Origin: Pomphorhynchus laevis
Taxonomy: Eukaryota > Acanthocephala > Palaeacanthocephala > Echinorhynchida > Pomphorhynchidae
Length of the DNA: 64,000 nt
NCBI GenBank assembly: GCA_012934845.2
Contig: WNNJ02003665.1
Span: forward strand, 463,983-527,982
Direction: 5' to 3'
Position 1 is the stretch's first letter, and each line of letters starts with the position of its first letter. Shown here piece after piece: positions 13,141-23,774 of the stretch. The position numbers were made by a program, and so were the translations under genes. The notes beneath the pieces are model-generated. The model worked only from the letters and a program-made list of their open reading frames with translations, was not told the DNA's origin and did not search any database.

Positions 13141-15540
13141 AACCACGAGTCAGGGTATCGGGTTGTGGAGGCAGTGCACGAACCAAACTACTCCAGACAT
13201 CGCGATCTTGGGCGACAGATCAGAGTTTTCTTTCAGATAGCCCAAGGCGGTCTCCGGTCAATTTCGAGATTTGATTTCTCCACCAATATCGATGTTTATC
13301 TTGAATTCTGTTTCCAAAGAGTCCGGCCTGAAAAACCCTCCTTGGAAGGCGATCCTTTAACATCCTCAGGACGTGTCCTAGTCACTTCAGCTGATTTTCT
13401 TCGATGTGGAGAAGCAGCGACTTTACTCCGAGTCCATCCTGGATAGTAGAATTACTAACCTTATCTCTAAGGCAAAGACCGATCACACCTCGATGGAACC
13501 TCATTTCGGTAGTTTAATCTCAGATATCCTTTCGGTCATAACCCAAAGCTCATGATCATAGGTTAAGATAGAAACAAAGATTGTGTGGTAAACTGAAAGT
13601 TTCGCCCGAAGACTCAACGCCCATTTCATCACCACAGACCTGTACAAAGAATGCATTGCTACGTTAGCAGCACAAATTCGCTTCTCAATCTCCATGATGT
13701 TCCTTCTGTCCCTCGAGAACAATACCCCAAGATACTTAAAACCCTCCACAACAGGAAGAACATTTTTTCAAATCCAAATTGACATTGACACCTGAATCCG
13801 AGACGAACACATAGAGACAGTCTTGGAGGGAATAACAAACATCCATGTCACTTAGCATTTCATCGTAAATCTATCTAGTAGGCATTGTAAGTCATCAGGA
13901 CGAGAAGCCAACAAGACAATATCATCTGCAAAAGGCAGAGATTGTATCCTGATGGAACCGAACTGAAGACGACATCCGTCAGAGCAGACCGTATCGTAAT
14001 TTTGTCCATGCAAACAAGGAGCAAAAGTGAAGACAACGGACAACTCTGACGAAGCTTAACGCCTATTGGAAATGATTCAGACTTCCTACCTAGAACGCAA
14101 CACAACTCATACTTATTTCATACAGAGAAGCCACAGCTACCCGAAAATAGTGTGATACTCCATACTTTTTAGTACCTCCCACAACCTCTATCGCGGAACT
14201 CGGTCGAACGCCTTCTCCAAATTTACAAAGCACATGTAGGCCGGTAGAGCAAACTCTCAAGACCGATCAAGGGTAGTTGAGAGAGTAAAGATCAGATCCG
14301 TAGATCCACGACCTGGACGAAATACGCATTATTCTTCTTAGGACTGTCCCTCATCTATATGCCCTATCTTTAACTCAAGAATCCTAGCAAATAGCTTACC
14401 AGTTTGGTAAAGAAGACTGATGCTCCGATAATTGGAACACACTCTTCGGCCACCTTTCCTAAAGACCGGTATCATAACCCCAGTTTGCCACTTACTTGGA
14501 ACCTTGCCCGACTTCAATGCAACGTTGAAGATTCGTGTTAGCCATTTAATGCCAACAACGTCGAGCCGCTTCTAGCACACCCACACACAATGATTGGGTT
14601 TACTAGGCTTGTCTAGCATCCAATCATGTCATCGAAGTTAACGAACTACAAGGTAGTGATCAGTTGACAGCTCAACCTCTCTTCACACTAGTGTCTAGAA
14701 CATAACTCAGCAGATCAGATGAAACGATTACAAAATCGATCATTTGATTTTTGACTGAGAGAATCATGATGCCATGTGAATCTATCAAGCCGAGCCTGAA
14801 GATCTTCCACGAAGACTACGTATTCCGAGATAATGTTGGAAGCATACGCAGACACAACAGTTATCACCTTTCCATCTTTGACTAAAGTTTTGGAGACGCC
14901 AGCCTTTCGCTCACTGGGTTAAACCTCTCTACCACGAACGACAACGGGGGACTTGTAAGTATCCCTACACGCGCATGTCGTCGCTTTCCGTTGGTAACTC
15001 CCGAATAGTTCAATGTATAACCTTGATCTAAAAGTTTAGTTCCTGAATAGTGAAGAGAAGTCACTTCGACTATTTTAAGACCGAATCGAGCCATCTCTTC
15101 AACTAATTCTGGTTTATCTTCCCCAGCGAGATGAGATCTCGCATTCCTACATGAAGGCTAGCTCGTTTCGGATGTTGATGCCTCTTTCGCTGTCTCCGTA
15201 CAACTGCATGGTCACACGGCACCTGACAATGAAAACTCCTCCGGTCAATGGTGAGTTGACAATTGTTCTTTGCATTTGATTTATATTTTATAATTTTCTT
15301 GCTTGTCATTTTCATTGTCTTGGTTTGTTTGTTGGTTATCTTCCGTTCCCGATATCCTTTTATGATCTAACATCGCTACTGTAAGGAGACAGGTCTCCGA
15401 GACTCTCTTCTGCCTTTGCGTCAATTGTCCAATTTGCCGTTGGAGTTATCGGAGTGATTTTGTTTGTTTTGCTATCTCCCGTATATTGAACATACGTTGT
15501 CAGGGCCGCTCCTCGAAGATGCTAATTGGCAATAAGTGCC
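13140..15540 (-). mobile_element. RTE/Rex3-like LINE, heavily decayed
   Basis: Minus-strand fragments in several frames follow the Rex3/RTE-like order. 15,094-14,882 resembles the endonuclease (NYSGVTNGKRRHARVGILTS). 14,700-14,600 carries ordinary APE-endonuclease-like remains. 14,043-13,852 has the reverse transcriptase box LPFADDIVLLASRPDDL. 13,749-13,501 has the post-RT segment FKYLGVLFSRD, then LYRSVVMKWAL and YDHELWVMTERI, which matches the common GHELWVMTERI motif of this group. The 3' end lies near 13,140. Many stops and frame changes make it an old inactive copy. Confidence 0.8.
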
Positions 15541-15774
15541 AGCTTAATACTTAATTGATTTAAATTTAAAATAAAAGTCAATTTTTAAATGTCAAACGAT
15601 ATACCAGAATAAGGATTGAGGTCATCAGAAGGAACTGATTTGTTATCAGTTCTCGGCCTTTTTTCTCAACCCAATATAGCGGCGGTGCCAAATATATGTT
15701 AATGACGTATTTTTTTTGATGAAATTTGAAAAACAAAAAAATACGAGCCCTACGCGAAAGAAAGACGAGGAGCA

Positions 15775-15855
15775 CTGCTAGATACCGTTTCGTCATCACT
15801 ATGACTCATTAGTGCCAGATCCATCCCACTGCTGGATGCAGAGGAGGACTAGTAG
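15775..15855 (-). ncRNA. Hammerhead-like ribozyme, array copy 1 (core altered)
   Basis: Read on the minus strand: clamp CTACTAG, stem I bases, core CTAATGA, stem II GTCAT/ATGAC with loop AGTG, GAAAC, then CTAGCAG. The core has A where the invariant G of CUGANGA is needed, so this copy is probably inactive. One clamp pair is also lost. Confidence 0.5.
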
Positions 15856-16090
15856 ACGGCGATCAACGAATCAAGTGCATGATGTACTAGAAAATCTCTA
15901 GTAACATCATCTAGAGTGATGAACTAGCACTACAGCTTCACCAAATAGGATCATTAGCAAAAGCACTGACTAATGCCAGCGCAAAGTATCTTTATATCTG
16001 ATTACTTTTAATATGAATTTTTCAAATAATACCGTTCCGCGTGAATTTTTGTAATCATATAAGCCCGACGCGAAATAAAGACGAAGAACA

Positions 16091-16171
16091 CTGCTAGATA
16101 CCGTTTCGTCACCACTATGACTCATCAGTGCCAGTTCCCTCTCACTGCTGTATGCAGAGGAGGACTAGCAG
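16091..16171 (-). ncRNA. Hammerhead-like ribozyme, array copy 2
   Basis: Minus strand: outer clamp CTGCTAG pairs with CTAGCAG at the other end. The core CTGATGA is followed by stem II GTCAT, loop AGTG, GTGAC, then GAAAC. Stem II keeps pairing through a U-G wobble where other copies have U-A. The proposed cleavage triplet is CTC before TGTATACAG..., the start of stem I, but its stem I pairing is weaker than in copies 3 and 4. Position 15.2/16.2 is a C-C mismatch, so the cleavage site is not settled. Confidence 0.55.
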
Positions 16172-16407
16172 ACGGCAATCAACGAATCATGTGAATGATG
16201 CTCTAGAAAATCTCTAGTAACAGCATCATATAGTGATGAACCAGCACTACAGCTTCACCAAATAGGATCATTAGCAAAAGCACTGACTAATGCCAGCGCA
16301 AAGTATCTTTATATATGATTACTTTTTATATGAATTTTTTAAATAATACCGTTCCGCGTGAATTTTTGTAATCAAATAAGCCCGACGAGAAATAAAGACG
16401 AAGAACA

Positions 16408-16488
16408 CTGCTAGATGCAGTTTCGTCATCACTATGACTCATCAGTGCCAGATCCATCCCACTGCTGGATGCAGAGGATGACTAGCAG
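16408..16488 (-). ncRNA. Hammerhead-like ribozyme, array copy 3
   Basis: Minus strand: CTGCTAG clamp, stem I formed by TGCATCCAG with CTGGCA (bulged), core CTGATGA, stem II GTCAT-AGTG-ATGAC, GAAAC, then CTAGCAG. All invariant core bases CUGANGA and GAAA are present. The total is 81 bases, exactly as in the other three copies. Ends pair through what would be stem III (type III topology), which is unusual for animal retrozymes; type I is the usual form. Confidence 0.6.
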
Positions 16489-16624
16489 ACGGCAATCAAC
16501 GAGTCATGTGAATGGTGTAGTAGAAAACCTCTAGTAACATCATCATATAGTGCTGAACCAGCACTACATCACCTAAGCTGTAGTGCTTTCTAGTACATCA
16601 TTCACATGATTCGTTGATTGCCGT

Positions 16625-16705
16625 CTGCTAGTCATCCTCTGCATCCAGCAGTAAGAGGGATCTGGCACTGATGAGTCATTGTGATGACGAAACGGCATCT
16701 AGCAG
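16625..16705 (+). ncRNA. Hammerhead-like ribozyme, inverted copy 4
   Basis: Plus strand: CTGCTAG at 16,625, core CTGATGA at 16,668-16,674, stem II GTCAT-TGTG-ATGAC, GAAA at 16,689-16,692, closing clamp CTAGCAG at 16,699. Loop II differs from copies 1-3 (TGTG against AGTG) while the stem is unchanged, as expected for a folded RNA. Proposed stem I is TGCATCCAG with CTGGCA. Confidence 0.6.
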
Positions 16706-16755
16706 TGTTATTCGTCTTTCTTTCGCGTCGGGCTTATATGATTACATAAATTCAT

Positions 16756-17388
16756 GGTCTTTTAGTACCTATAGAACTGACCTATAGATGACTTCTAATC
16801 TCAATTCTAATACATTATATATCGTTAATTAACTGAGTTTTAAAAACCATTACCTTTTATAAATCTAAATCATTTAAAATTCTTAAGATTAAAATATTTA
16901 CTTTTTAATTGGTACATAGTATAAAATACGTAGACTCAGTTGACTGTTTTAATACTTCTTCCATTCTGCTAAATCTCACCTTGACAATGTTGCAGCGTAC
17001 TGATCTCTCCTGAAGGTACTAGCTTACTGTTATTATATAGTTTGCCTTATATATCTATTTGAGGCCAAATCAATCTAAAATTACGCATTATAACCCCGTA
17101 CTGGTGGAAGTCGTTCCAAAATATATCTCTAAAGCTTCTTTCATCTGTCTAAATGTTTTAAACTAATGTCGTCTTGATCTTCTTATCGCATTTTATCCGA
17201 TTGCCCATCTGTTTAAATTGTTCAGCTTGCACTCGCCTTCTCTTAGTAAAATGCCACTTGAGTATGATAGTGAAGCGTCCATTCTGATGAAGAAAATTTT
17301 GGGAAAATTTTGGGAAATTTTTGTCTTGTCCATTAAACTCGAAAAATTCACATTTCAACTTTGGAAAATCAATCATTAGCGTGCATTT
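16756..17388. other. AT-rich spacer with end of PLE-linked repeat
   Basis: No gene seen. The motif AAATACGTAGACTCAGTTGA near 16,925 matches the 3' boundary motif shared by the PLE-linked ~360-bp repeats. The minus-strand frame at 17,158-17,376 has no recognisable features. Confidence 0.5.
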
Positions 17389-17445
17389 GTCTCCGCTGTT
17401 GTGCTTGGCCGATGAATATGGGCAGAAACCTGATAAAATAGCAGT
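17386..17445 (+). repeat. PLE-linked pseudoknot block, diverged copy
   Basis: Matches the recurring block (CATTAGCGTGCATTTG, CTCCGCTGTTGTG, GAAACCTGATAAAATAGCAG). The second stem is kept mainly by G-U pairs and the first stem is weak. It is the most degraded of the recognisable copies. Confidence 0.5.
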
Positions 17446-17538
17446 TTATCTAAATAATCTCTAATCTTAATTATGCTACATTATATATCATATATTAATA
17501 AATTAATAAAAATACCGCGTTAAAAAATCATAAGTATA

Positions 17539-17655
17539 GAAAATCCTAAGATTATGGAATACTTGAACTCAGATAAACAAGGTTTTACATAAAAACAAAA
17601 TCCTAAGATTGTGGAATACTTGAACTCAGATAAACAAGGTTTTACATAAAAACAA
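17539..17655. repeat. Tandem duplication, period about 58 bp
   Basis: AAAATCCTAAGATT, TGGAATACTTGAACTCAGAT and AACAAGGTTTTACATAAAAA occur twice in succession with one difference (TTATGG against TTGTGG). No coding potential. Confidence 0.85.
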
Positions 17656-18497
17656 AGTTTTACAGTTTCACAGTTTGTTCATCTTATGAAACAAAAAATA
17701 TGTTTGCTTTTTAAAAAAATGTCAATAAAACTTTATTTAAATTAAACATGCTAAAGAGCAATTATAGATTGCTCATGATGATAAACGAATTTAGATTTTA
17801 TTGCATACATTTTGTATTTTTAATCATCATTTTAGAAAATCACAACACGTTAATGCAAAGTTTTTAATTCGAATTATTATATAAATATTAATATATTTAT
17901 AATGATATATTATATTAATTAATTATTAATTATGAATATATTTAAATATTAAACACTTCTGTAAATATACGTTATTCAATTTGGCATGATAACATGGATT
18001 CATGAATGCAATTGATTACATCATGAATGCATTGAATTAAATTACAAATATCCTATACACAATTGTGACAGGAAACAATATTTCCGATCTTGCTTATTAG
18101 TCTATACATAATAGGCAATTATATCAATTCTACTTATCTCTTAAATTAATTTTATTGTTCGACGTTAGAATAATTAAATATCTCTAAAATATTTAGCATC
18201 TTATAATTCGAAGTCATTTCAAAAATGTTTATATAATTTTATTATTCGATTCTTAATGTGCAATATGTTTCATAAATAAAATGTTACTCATCTTCAAATG
18301 TCTATAAATTCAATGTTGCAATGCTAATGTAACTTTTAAATATATTTTTATTTCACAAATATTAATATTTCATGTGTCGAGTTTACATATGGCTAATAGC
18401 ATCATCGAACTAAAGATAAAAATAATTTTGAATGATCAAAAAACCGTTGAATCATTTTGTACGGCTGAAAGATTGTAACTCCGTCAGGTTAATGTAC

Positions 18498-18526
18498 CTG
18501 AAGATGGCGGGAGCACCCGTCGAAAC
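18498..18526 (+). ncRNA. PLE-type hammerhead-like hairpin
   Basis: CTGAAGAT, then GGCGGG-AGCA-CCCGTC (a six-pair stem with tetraloop), then GAAAC. This is the CUGANGA/GAAA arrangement around stem II that is known from the hammerhead motifs of Penelope-like elements, with one extra T after the core. It is followed by GTTGTAACG and GAAATAAAGGTCGAATTCC, a typical PLE end. A short PLE end remnant without its coding part. Confidence 0.55.
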
Positions 18527-18539
18527 GTTGTAACGTTTT

Positions 18540-19985
18540 TGAAATAAAGGTCGAATTCCACTCCTTGAAATCTTTTATAAAGATAATTTTATATGACGTT
18601 ATTGAACTAGTAATATCCGCTTTAAATAAGAATCACAAACTTTGTCAAATTCAACGTTAGTTTAACTCCTCAATTTGATATATCAATTAATACATTCAAG
18701 CAGGCAATTGTTTCTTGAAAGAGATGTTAAAAATATTAATAATGGCAAAACGAAATGAATAATAGCGGTTGTACATTATTGATATGGTAAAATGAGAATT
18801 TTGAATAATATTTCGTATTTTTAGATAAATACAAAAAATTTAATAAAAAATTTAATTGAAAATGAATTTTATATTTGATGGCAAAGCAGTCAAGTAGTAA
18901 CAAGTTTTCCCAATTTATACAATGCTTTTGGAGTAACTTACTAACAGTAAAAATCCAATATAAATATACACCAAAGCATACATTATTAAGTAAAGCAATT
19001 TTGTCATTTTGCTGGGCTTTAAATTTTTAACGCAATTGCTCCTCATTGTGCAGTCAGAAATAATAATGATCAAAGTTAGACTGGCTAGATTAATCTCATC
19101 TTTATTGTTTCGCTGACTTATATCCCATAACAGAAAATATTGCAATTCTAACGCCTGCTATTTCGTATTTATTTCCACAGCTGAGACCTGGAAGTATGAC
19201 AAATTTTACGATTAATTGACTTTTCTTCGCTTGTTCAAGCACTTAATGGTTATTTACATAAGGTAATTTACATAACGGAATTTTAAGTGAACATTTTGCT
19301 ATTTTAGAGTAAGACCGATTTTATAGTTATCATTAAATTATAATATATAATTTATGATTAGGTTTAGTGAAACATAAGTAGACATCAAATTTTTGTAAAA
19401 GTACAATTTATATAATGGGTAAATATGCATTAATTATGAAATTAAATCGTTAATTAATAAATTAATGAATCGATGAATTAAATAAACTGTAATGTTGTTA
19501 CATAATTTATCAATGAATTATTAATTGATGAATTAATAAATTAATGAAAATAAAAATATAATTGGTAAATATAATTATGAAATGAAATCATTATTGATAA
19601 AATTTATAAATTGTAAATTATTATCGTTAATTATAAGATTTAATATAAACATTAATAATGTAATTATAACATTACATTATTAATTATTTATTAATTATTT
19701 ATTATTAAATTACACATTTATTTCATAGTTTTAATTTAAGTCAATTTTGTTACATTAATTTATAATGACCTATCCATTTATAACATGAGTAATAAGGCTT
19801 TACTATATATTACAGAATTAGCGTAACAAAATATTAATTTAGATTTAAACAATTAAAATAAGATGACTGAATGAATGCCTCCAGTAAATCATTGGAGTAA
19901 TAAGATGGATAATAAATAATATACTCTGCATTAGAATTTGGATACACAAGATAATCAAATTTCACCGGAGAAAATAAATCATTTA
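18540..19985. other. AT-rich stretch without recognised gene
   Basis: No gene supported. A minus-strand frame at 19,145-18,915 contains a hydrophobic stretch (LIMYALVYIYIGFLLLV), but there is no homology I recognise and no supporting splice context; I treat it as chance. 19,440-19,720 is simple A/T repeat. Confidence 0.5.
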
Positions 19986-19994
19986 CATTCATTT

Positions 19995-20050
19995 GACCCC
20001 GCTGATATGTTGGGTCGAAGAATAGGGGCTAAACCCTGATAGCATAGCAG
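19995..20050 (+). repeat. PLE-linked pseudoknot block
   Basis: CCCC at 19,997 pairs with GGGG near 20,025. GCTGATATGTT at 20,001 pairs with AGCATAGCAG at 20,041, with one mismatch and one wobble. The two stems interleave, giving an H-type pseudoknot. It is followed by TTCCTCCTGATGACCTCTTA as in other copies. Upstream of PLE coding fragments at 20.28 kb. Confidence 0.6.
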
Positions 20051-20279
20051 TTCCTCCTGATGACCTCTTATCTTTATTCTTAATCATCGTATGTTATTTA
20101 TTAGTCAATTCATCAAATTCATGAATTCATGAATTATAAATTAATGAATTCATAAAAATTTAGTTAAAAGTTATAAAATCTAATTTACAAAAATTAAGTT
20201 ATAAAATTATGAATTGTAGAAAATCTTAAGATTTAGATATTTGTTTCAAATAAATATTCATGCATATCAAATAATATTA

Positions 20280-20480
20280 AATATAATACATTAAATAATG
20301 AAATTTTAAGAATTGCAACAATTTGTAACAATATTGTTTTTCTTCAAAATCATTTAAATAATTTAATAGATACATATTGTAAACTTGGTTACTTTAAAAA
20401 GTTAACAAAACTAAACAATACCAATATTGAGGATAAAGAAAGTAAATATCTACATATTTTCGCATGAGCATTCATGCATA
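20280..20480 (+). pseudogene. PLE reverse transcriptase fragment
   Basis: Short plus-strand scraps match the C-terminal part of the PLE reverse transcriptase found in full elsewhere (IPYNIKYNTLNNEILRIAT, FLQNHLNNLIDTY). Interrupted and rearranged; the AAATCAGCTAACTGAGTCTA boundary motif lies just downstream at 20,505 in inverted orientation. Confidence 0.65.
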
Positions 20481-20659
20481 CCATATAATATTAAATATCA
20501 AATCAGCTAACTGAGTCTACTTATTTAATATAATTATAAACAAAACAAAACATAATAATTAAATAATAAAATTAATAATTGTTTTTAGATTTTCTATAAT
20601 TTAAATTAAGTTAAAATAAAAAAATTGAAATTTAAAATAAACGTCATTTTTATGAATTG

Positions 20660-20880
20660 ACCAATAAATAATGAAATGTTAACAATTGCAACAATTTGTA
20701 ACGATATAGGTTTTCTTCAAAATCATTTAAATAATTTAATGGTTGTATATTTTAAACTAGGTTACTATAAAAATATCATCAAACAGAAAATAATAAAATA
20801 TATAAATCAACACAATAATATCGAAAATAAATTTAAACTCTTAAGCGGAAATTTTTTATTGATTGATAATAAATAATATA
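20660..20880 (+). pseudogene. PLE reverse transcriptase C-terminal fragment
   Basis: The frame at 20,676-20,876 reads TIATICNDIGFLQNHLNN, then FKLGYYKNIIKQK, the family's last reverse transcriptase segment, equal to the R(I)CSD...H...L...RGYP region of Penelope proteins. It runs on to the normal end of the family (LLSGNFLLIDNK). The upstream catalytic part is missing. Confidence 0.7.
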
Positions 20881-22200
20881 CTTTATTAGAATAAGATACT
20901 ATTTAAGCAATATATACTATAGTATATATTGTATATACTATACAATATATACTATATAAATAATTTATTATTCAATGTATTATATTTAATATTATATGGT
21001 ATGCATGAATGCTTATGTAAAAAATTTTAATAAATAATTTATTTCGTATTAGAATAAGATACAAAAAAAATCAAATTTCATGAGAGGAATACGTCATTAG
21101 GATGTATTTGTTCCTGCTGCTATGTTGGGAATCAATTAGCTAAACGGATTTGTCTAAAGCTTTTACTAAAACTCGCCTTTTAAACATTTTCGTTTTGTTT
21201 ATAAAGTCTCGTTAGTATTTTATTAATATTTGAACAAACTTCCCCATTCCTAACTTCCGATCAAAGTAATTTTGAAGCTTTAGAAATTTAATTAAACGTT
21301 TTTGGCATTTAATAGAACATTATAAAATAAACTTTAACAAAATATATTTGTAATTATTCATATAATTCTATGGGTATTAAGTATACTTATATGGATATAG
21401 ACGAATTTGATACGTGGATAAAAAGAATATAAAGAAGATTCTCAATGTCACTTTAATTGCTGTAATTTGTTACTTATAAAAATTCAGCTGTTATGGATAT
21501 TTTTAGTTATTTAATATTTATATATTTATGTTTATGCATTCATTGTTAAGTTAATAAAAAGTGTTTAATATTGGAATTGATAAAGTCATAAAGTTGAACT
21601 CATTTGTGATTCCAGCTCTAATTTCCGAATAGTAGCTGATATAATTGCAAACACACTAGCTTTAAGTGTTACATCCGAGACAATAAGTATTCTGAAAGCA
21701 GACAGCGCATACCAATTAGCCGTTAACCATTCCAAAAATTATTGATAAAAGCTAAATTTACTAAAGTACATCAATTCCGTTTGTAATATTAATTTGTTAA
21801 TGTCTGATTTTAAAATTTCGGTATTTGACTTGCACTCTGACATTCGGTATTTGAAACATTCAGAATTTTGGTATTTAAATATCATTTTTACTTTAAAATG
21901 TTTACTATAAAGTGACAAAATTATAGACAATCAAAAGACGGTTTCTTAAAAAAGTCAATGGGAAATGCTGTGTATTTTATTTTTAGCAAATATTTTATGA
22001 CCCTCTTTAAATAATATAGTGTTAGAGTTTATAATGTTAATTGTTTTATTAAAACACTTTACGAATTTTAGTTCATATTGTTGCTGAGCGGCAAATCATC
22101 TTCAACTACGATTTACCATGCATTGGATTAACACTAAATTGTTGTAAAAATGTTAAATCAAATGACATTGTAAAGTCTATAGGAGAATATTAAAGTTTTT
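20881..22200. other. AT-rich spacer with truncated repeat
   Basis: Near 20,990-21,140 lie small pieces of the PLE family, including an inverted ATATGGTATGCATGAATGC and the left part of the pseudoknot block (CTGCTGCTATGTTGGG) with no right half. The rest, to 22,200, shows no gene. Confidence 0.5.
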
Positions 22201-22204
22201 GCAG

Positions 22205-22500
22205 CGCATTCTTGCATACCAAATAAAATTAAATATAATACATTAAATAATGAAATTTTAAGTTTTTCTTCAAAATCATTTAAATAATTTAATAGATACA
22301 TATTTTAAACTAGGTTAGTATAAAAATAACATCAAGCAGAAAATGGTAAAATATTTAAATTTGTTTAGCTGCTATGTTTGGTAGAAAAATAGTGCCGAAA
22401 CCTGATACCATAGCAGTTCCTTACTTATTTAAATAGTAAAATATATAAATCAACACAATAATATAAAGAATAAATTTTAGCGGAAAATTTTTATATTGAC
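22205..22500 (+). pseudogene. PLE fragment with pseudoknot block
   Basis: Plus-strand scraps of the PLE C-terminal region (near 22,205-22,350), into which a pseudoknot block at 22,368-22,416 is placed (CTGCTATG at 22,370 with CATAGCAG, plus GGTA with TACC). Coding scraps (KYINQHN) resume at 22,436. So a repeat piece interrupts an older PLE copy. Confidence 0.6.
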
Positions 22501-22559
22501 TTCTAAATTGTATGAAGATATGAAATATATACTTATTTATATATTTATTAATATATACT

Positions 22560-22920
22560 TAATATGAAATATACTTATTTTAATAGCCATCGATACATTG
22601 ATAATTTAACTCTAATAATTTGTATTCAATAAGCGAACAAACTTATTTAAGTAGCCTTATTCTTAATAACATTAATATTAATGATAAAGAATGTGTATAT
22701 CTAGATATGAACATTAAATTAACATCAATTAAAACTACCATATATTTATATCGTAACGATGACATATTTAAATTTACAAGAAACATATTTTTGCATGAGC
22801 ATTCATGCATACCATATAATATAAAATATAATACATTAAATAATGAAATTTTAAGAATTGCAACAATATGTAATGATATTGGCTTTCTTCAAAATCATTG
22901 AAATAATTTAACTGAAAACA
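22560..22920 (+). pseudogene. PLE reverse transcriptase fragment
   Basis: Begins near the catalytic-box side (a weak HRYID-like remnant at 22,585) and continues as SEQTYLSSLILNNIN, LDMNIKLTSIKTTIYLYRND, FKFTRNIFLHEHSCIPYNI, then EILRIATICNDIGFLQNH. These are the family's residues after the YIDD box. The end is cut by a stop, then joined to a second piece at 22,960. Confidence 0.75.
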
Positions 22921-22944
22921 ATTTAAAAAGTTATAAATTCGATA

Positions 22945-23085
22945 TTTATATAAAAATATCAATTAGATATATTGATAATATATCTGTATTTGGCTCTAAT
23001 AATTTTTACCCAATAAGTGAACAAATCTATCAGATTAACCTTATTCTTAATAAAACTAATATTGATAATAAATAATGGATATATT
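22945..23085 (+). pseudogene. PLE fragment around the YIDD box
   Basis: Reads IRYIDNISVFGSNNFYPISE, then QINLILNKTNIDNK: the segment around the catalytic YIDD box with the second aspartate replaced by asparagine. Short and inactive. Confidence 0.6.
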
Positions 23086-23269
23086 TAGCTTATATTTGTT
23101 TATTTATCATTAAAACTATTAACTTTTATTGTAAATATTAGAAATTTTATAAATGGATAGTAAATAATATTTTTAAATTTTAAATTTAACGATAAAATCA
23201 ATTAAATTAAAAATAAATTTGGATCGAGGTAGAATTATCCTTAATAAAGATGTAAATAAATCTAAACTA

Positions 23270-23760
23270 TATGAATATATAAAATATGTTTTGATATATT
23301 GGTGATGTGTATTTAATGTTAATAATTTTTATTCAATTAGTGAGCACATTTATCCAGAAAGCCTTATTCTTAACAAAACCAATATTAATGATAAAGAAGG
23401 TGTATATCTAGATATGAACATTAAATTAACATTAACTAAAACTACTATTAATTTATATCGTAAAAATGACATATTTAAATTTACAAGAAACATATTTTTG
23501 CATGAGCATTCATGCATACCATATAATATAAAATATAATACATTAAATAATGAAATTTTAAGAATTGCAACAATATGTAATGATATTGGCTTTCTTCAAA
23601 ATCATTTAAATAATTTAATAGATACATATTTTAAACTAGGTTACTATAAAAATAACATCAAACAGAAAAGAGTAAAATATATAAATCAACACAATAAATA
23701 TAATTTAAACTCTTAAGTGGCAAATTTTTATGGATGGATAATAAATAATATACTTTGTAT
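23270..23760 (+). pseudogene. PLE reverse transcriptase C-terminal half
   Basis: The longest plus-strand C-terminal piece. Box region near 23,300 (YFDIGDVYLMLIIFIQ, degraded), then in one frame from 23,414: LDMNIKLTLTKTTINLYRKN, NIFLHEHSCIPYNIKYNTLN, ICNDIGFLQNHLNNLIDTYF, KLGYYKNNIKQKRVKYINQH. PLE features are the YRK motif, the HSCIPY segment (usually CHP...IPYSQ) and the closing LGYY (usually RGYP). Fifty to seventy bases after the stop the pseudoknot repeat begins, so that repeat is the 3' non-coding end of this PLE family. Confidence 0.8.
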
Positions 23761-23774
23761 TAGAATAAGATACT

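Larger units (their letters stand above)
15735..16755. repeat. Retrozyme-like array: three direct ~316-bp repeats plus one inverted partial copy
   Basis: Direct copies start near 15,735, 16,060 and 16,377; the same landmark (GTTTCGTC) recurs at 15,787, 16,103 and 16,420, giving spacings of 316 and 317 bp. A fourth partial copy is inverted at about 16,565-16,755, making a large palindrome with copy 3. No copy codes for protein. Each holds an 81-base block with a hammerhead core (listed separately). Tandem repeats of roughly 170-400 bp carrying hammerheads are what is known as animal retrozymes, non-autonomous elements thought to be copied by PLE enzymes, and PLE remains are abundant here. The retrozyme assignment is inference from architecture. 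Confidence 0.65.

Noticed and set aside
18915-19145. Minus-strand frame with a hydrophobic stretch
   Set aside because: A/T-rich DNA easily yields such frames; no homology, start context or splice signals.
19981-20050. HDV-like ribozyme as identity of the PLE-linked pseudoknot
   Set aside because: Strand order fits, but I see no three-pair P3, no UCGC-like L3 and no catalytic-C junction typical of that fold. Reported as an unnamed pseudoknot instead.
20041-20070. CTGATGA after the pseudoknot block as a hammerhead core
   Set aside because: No GAAA follows at stem II distance in any copy, and the position varies (CTGATAA at 24.18 kb).
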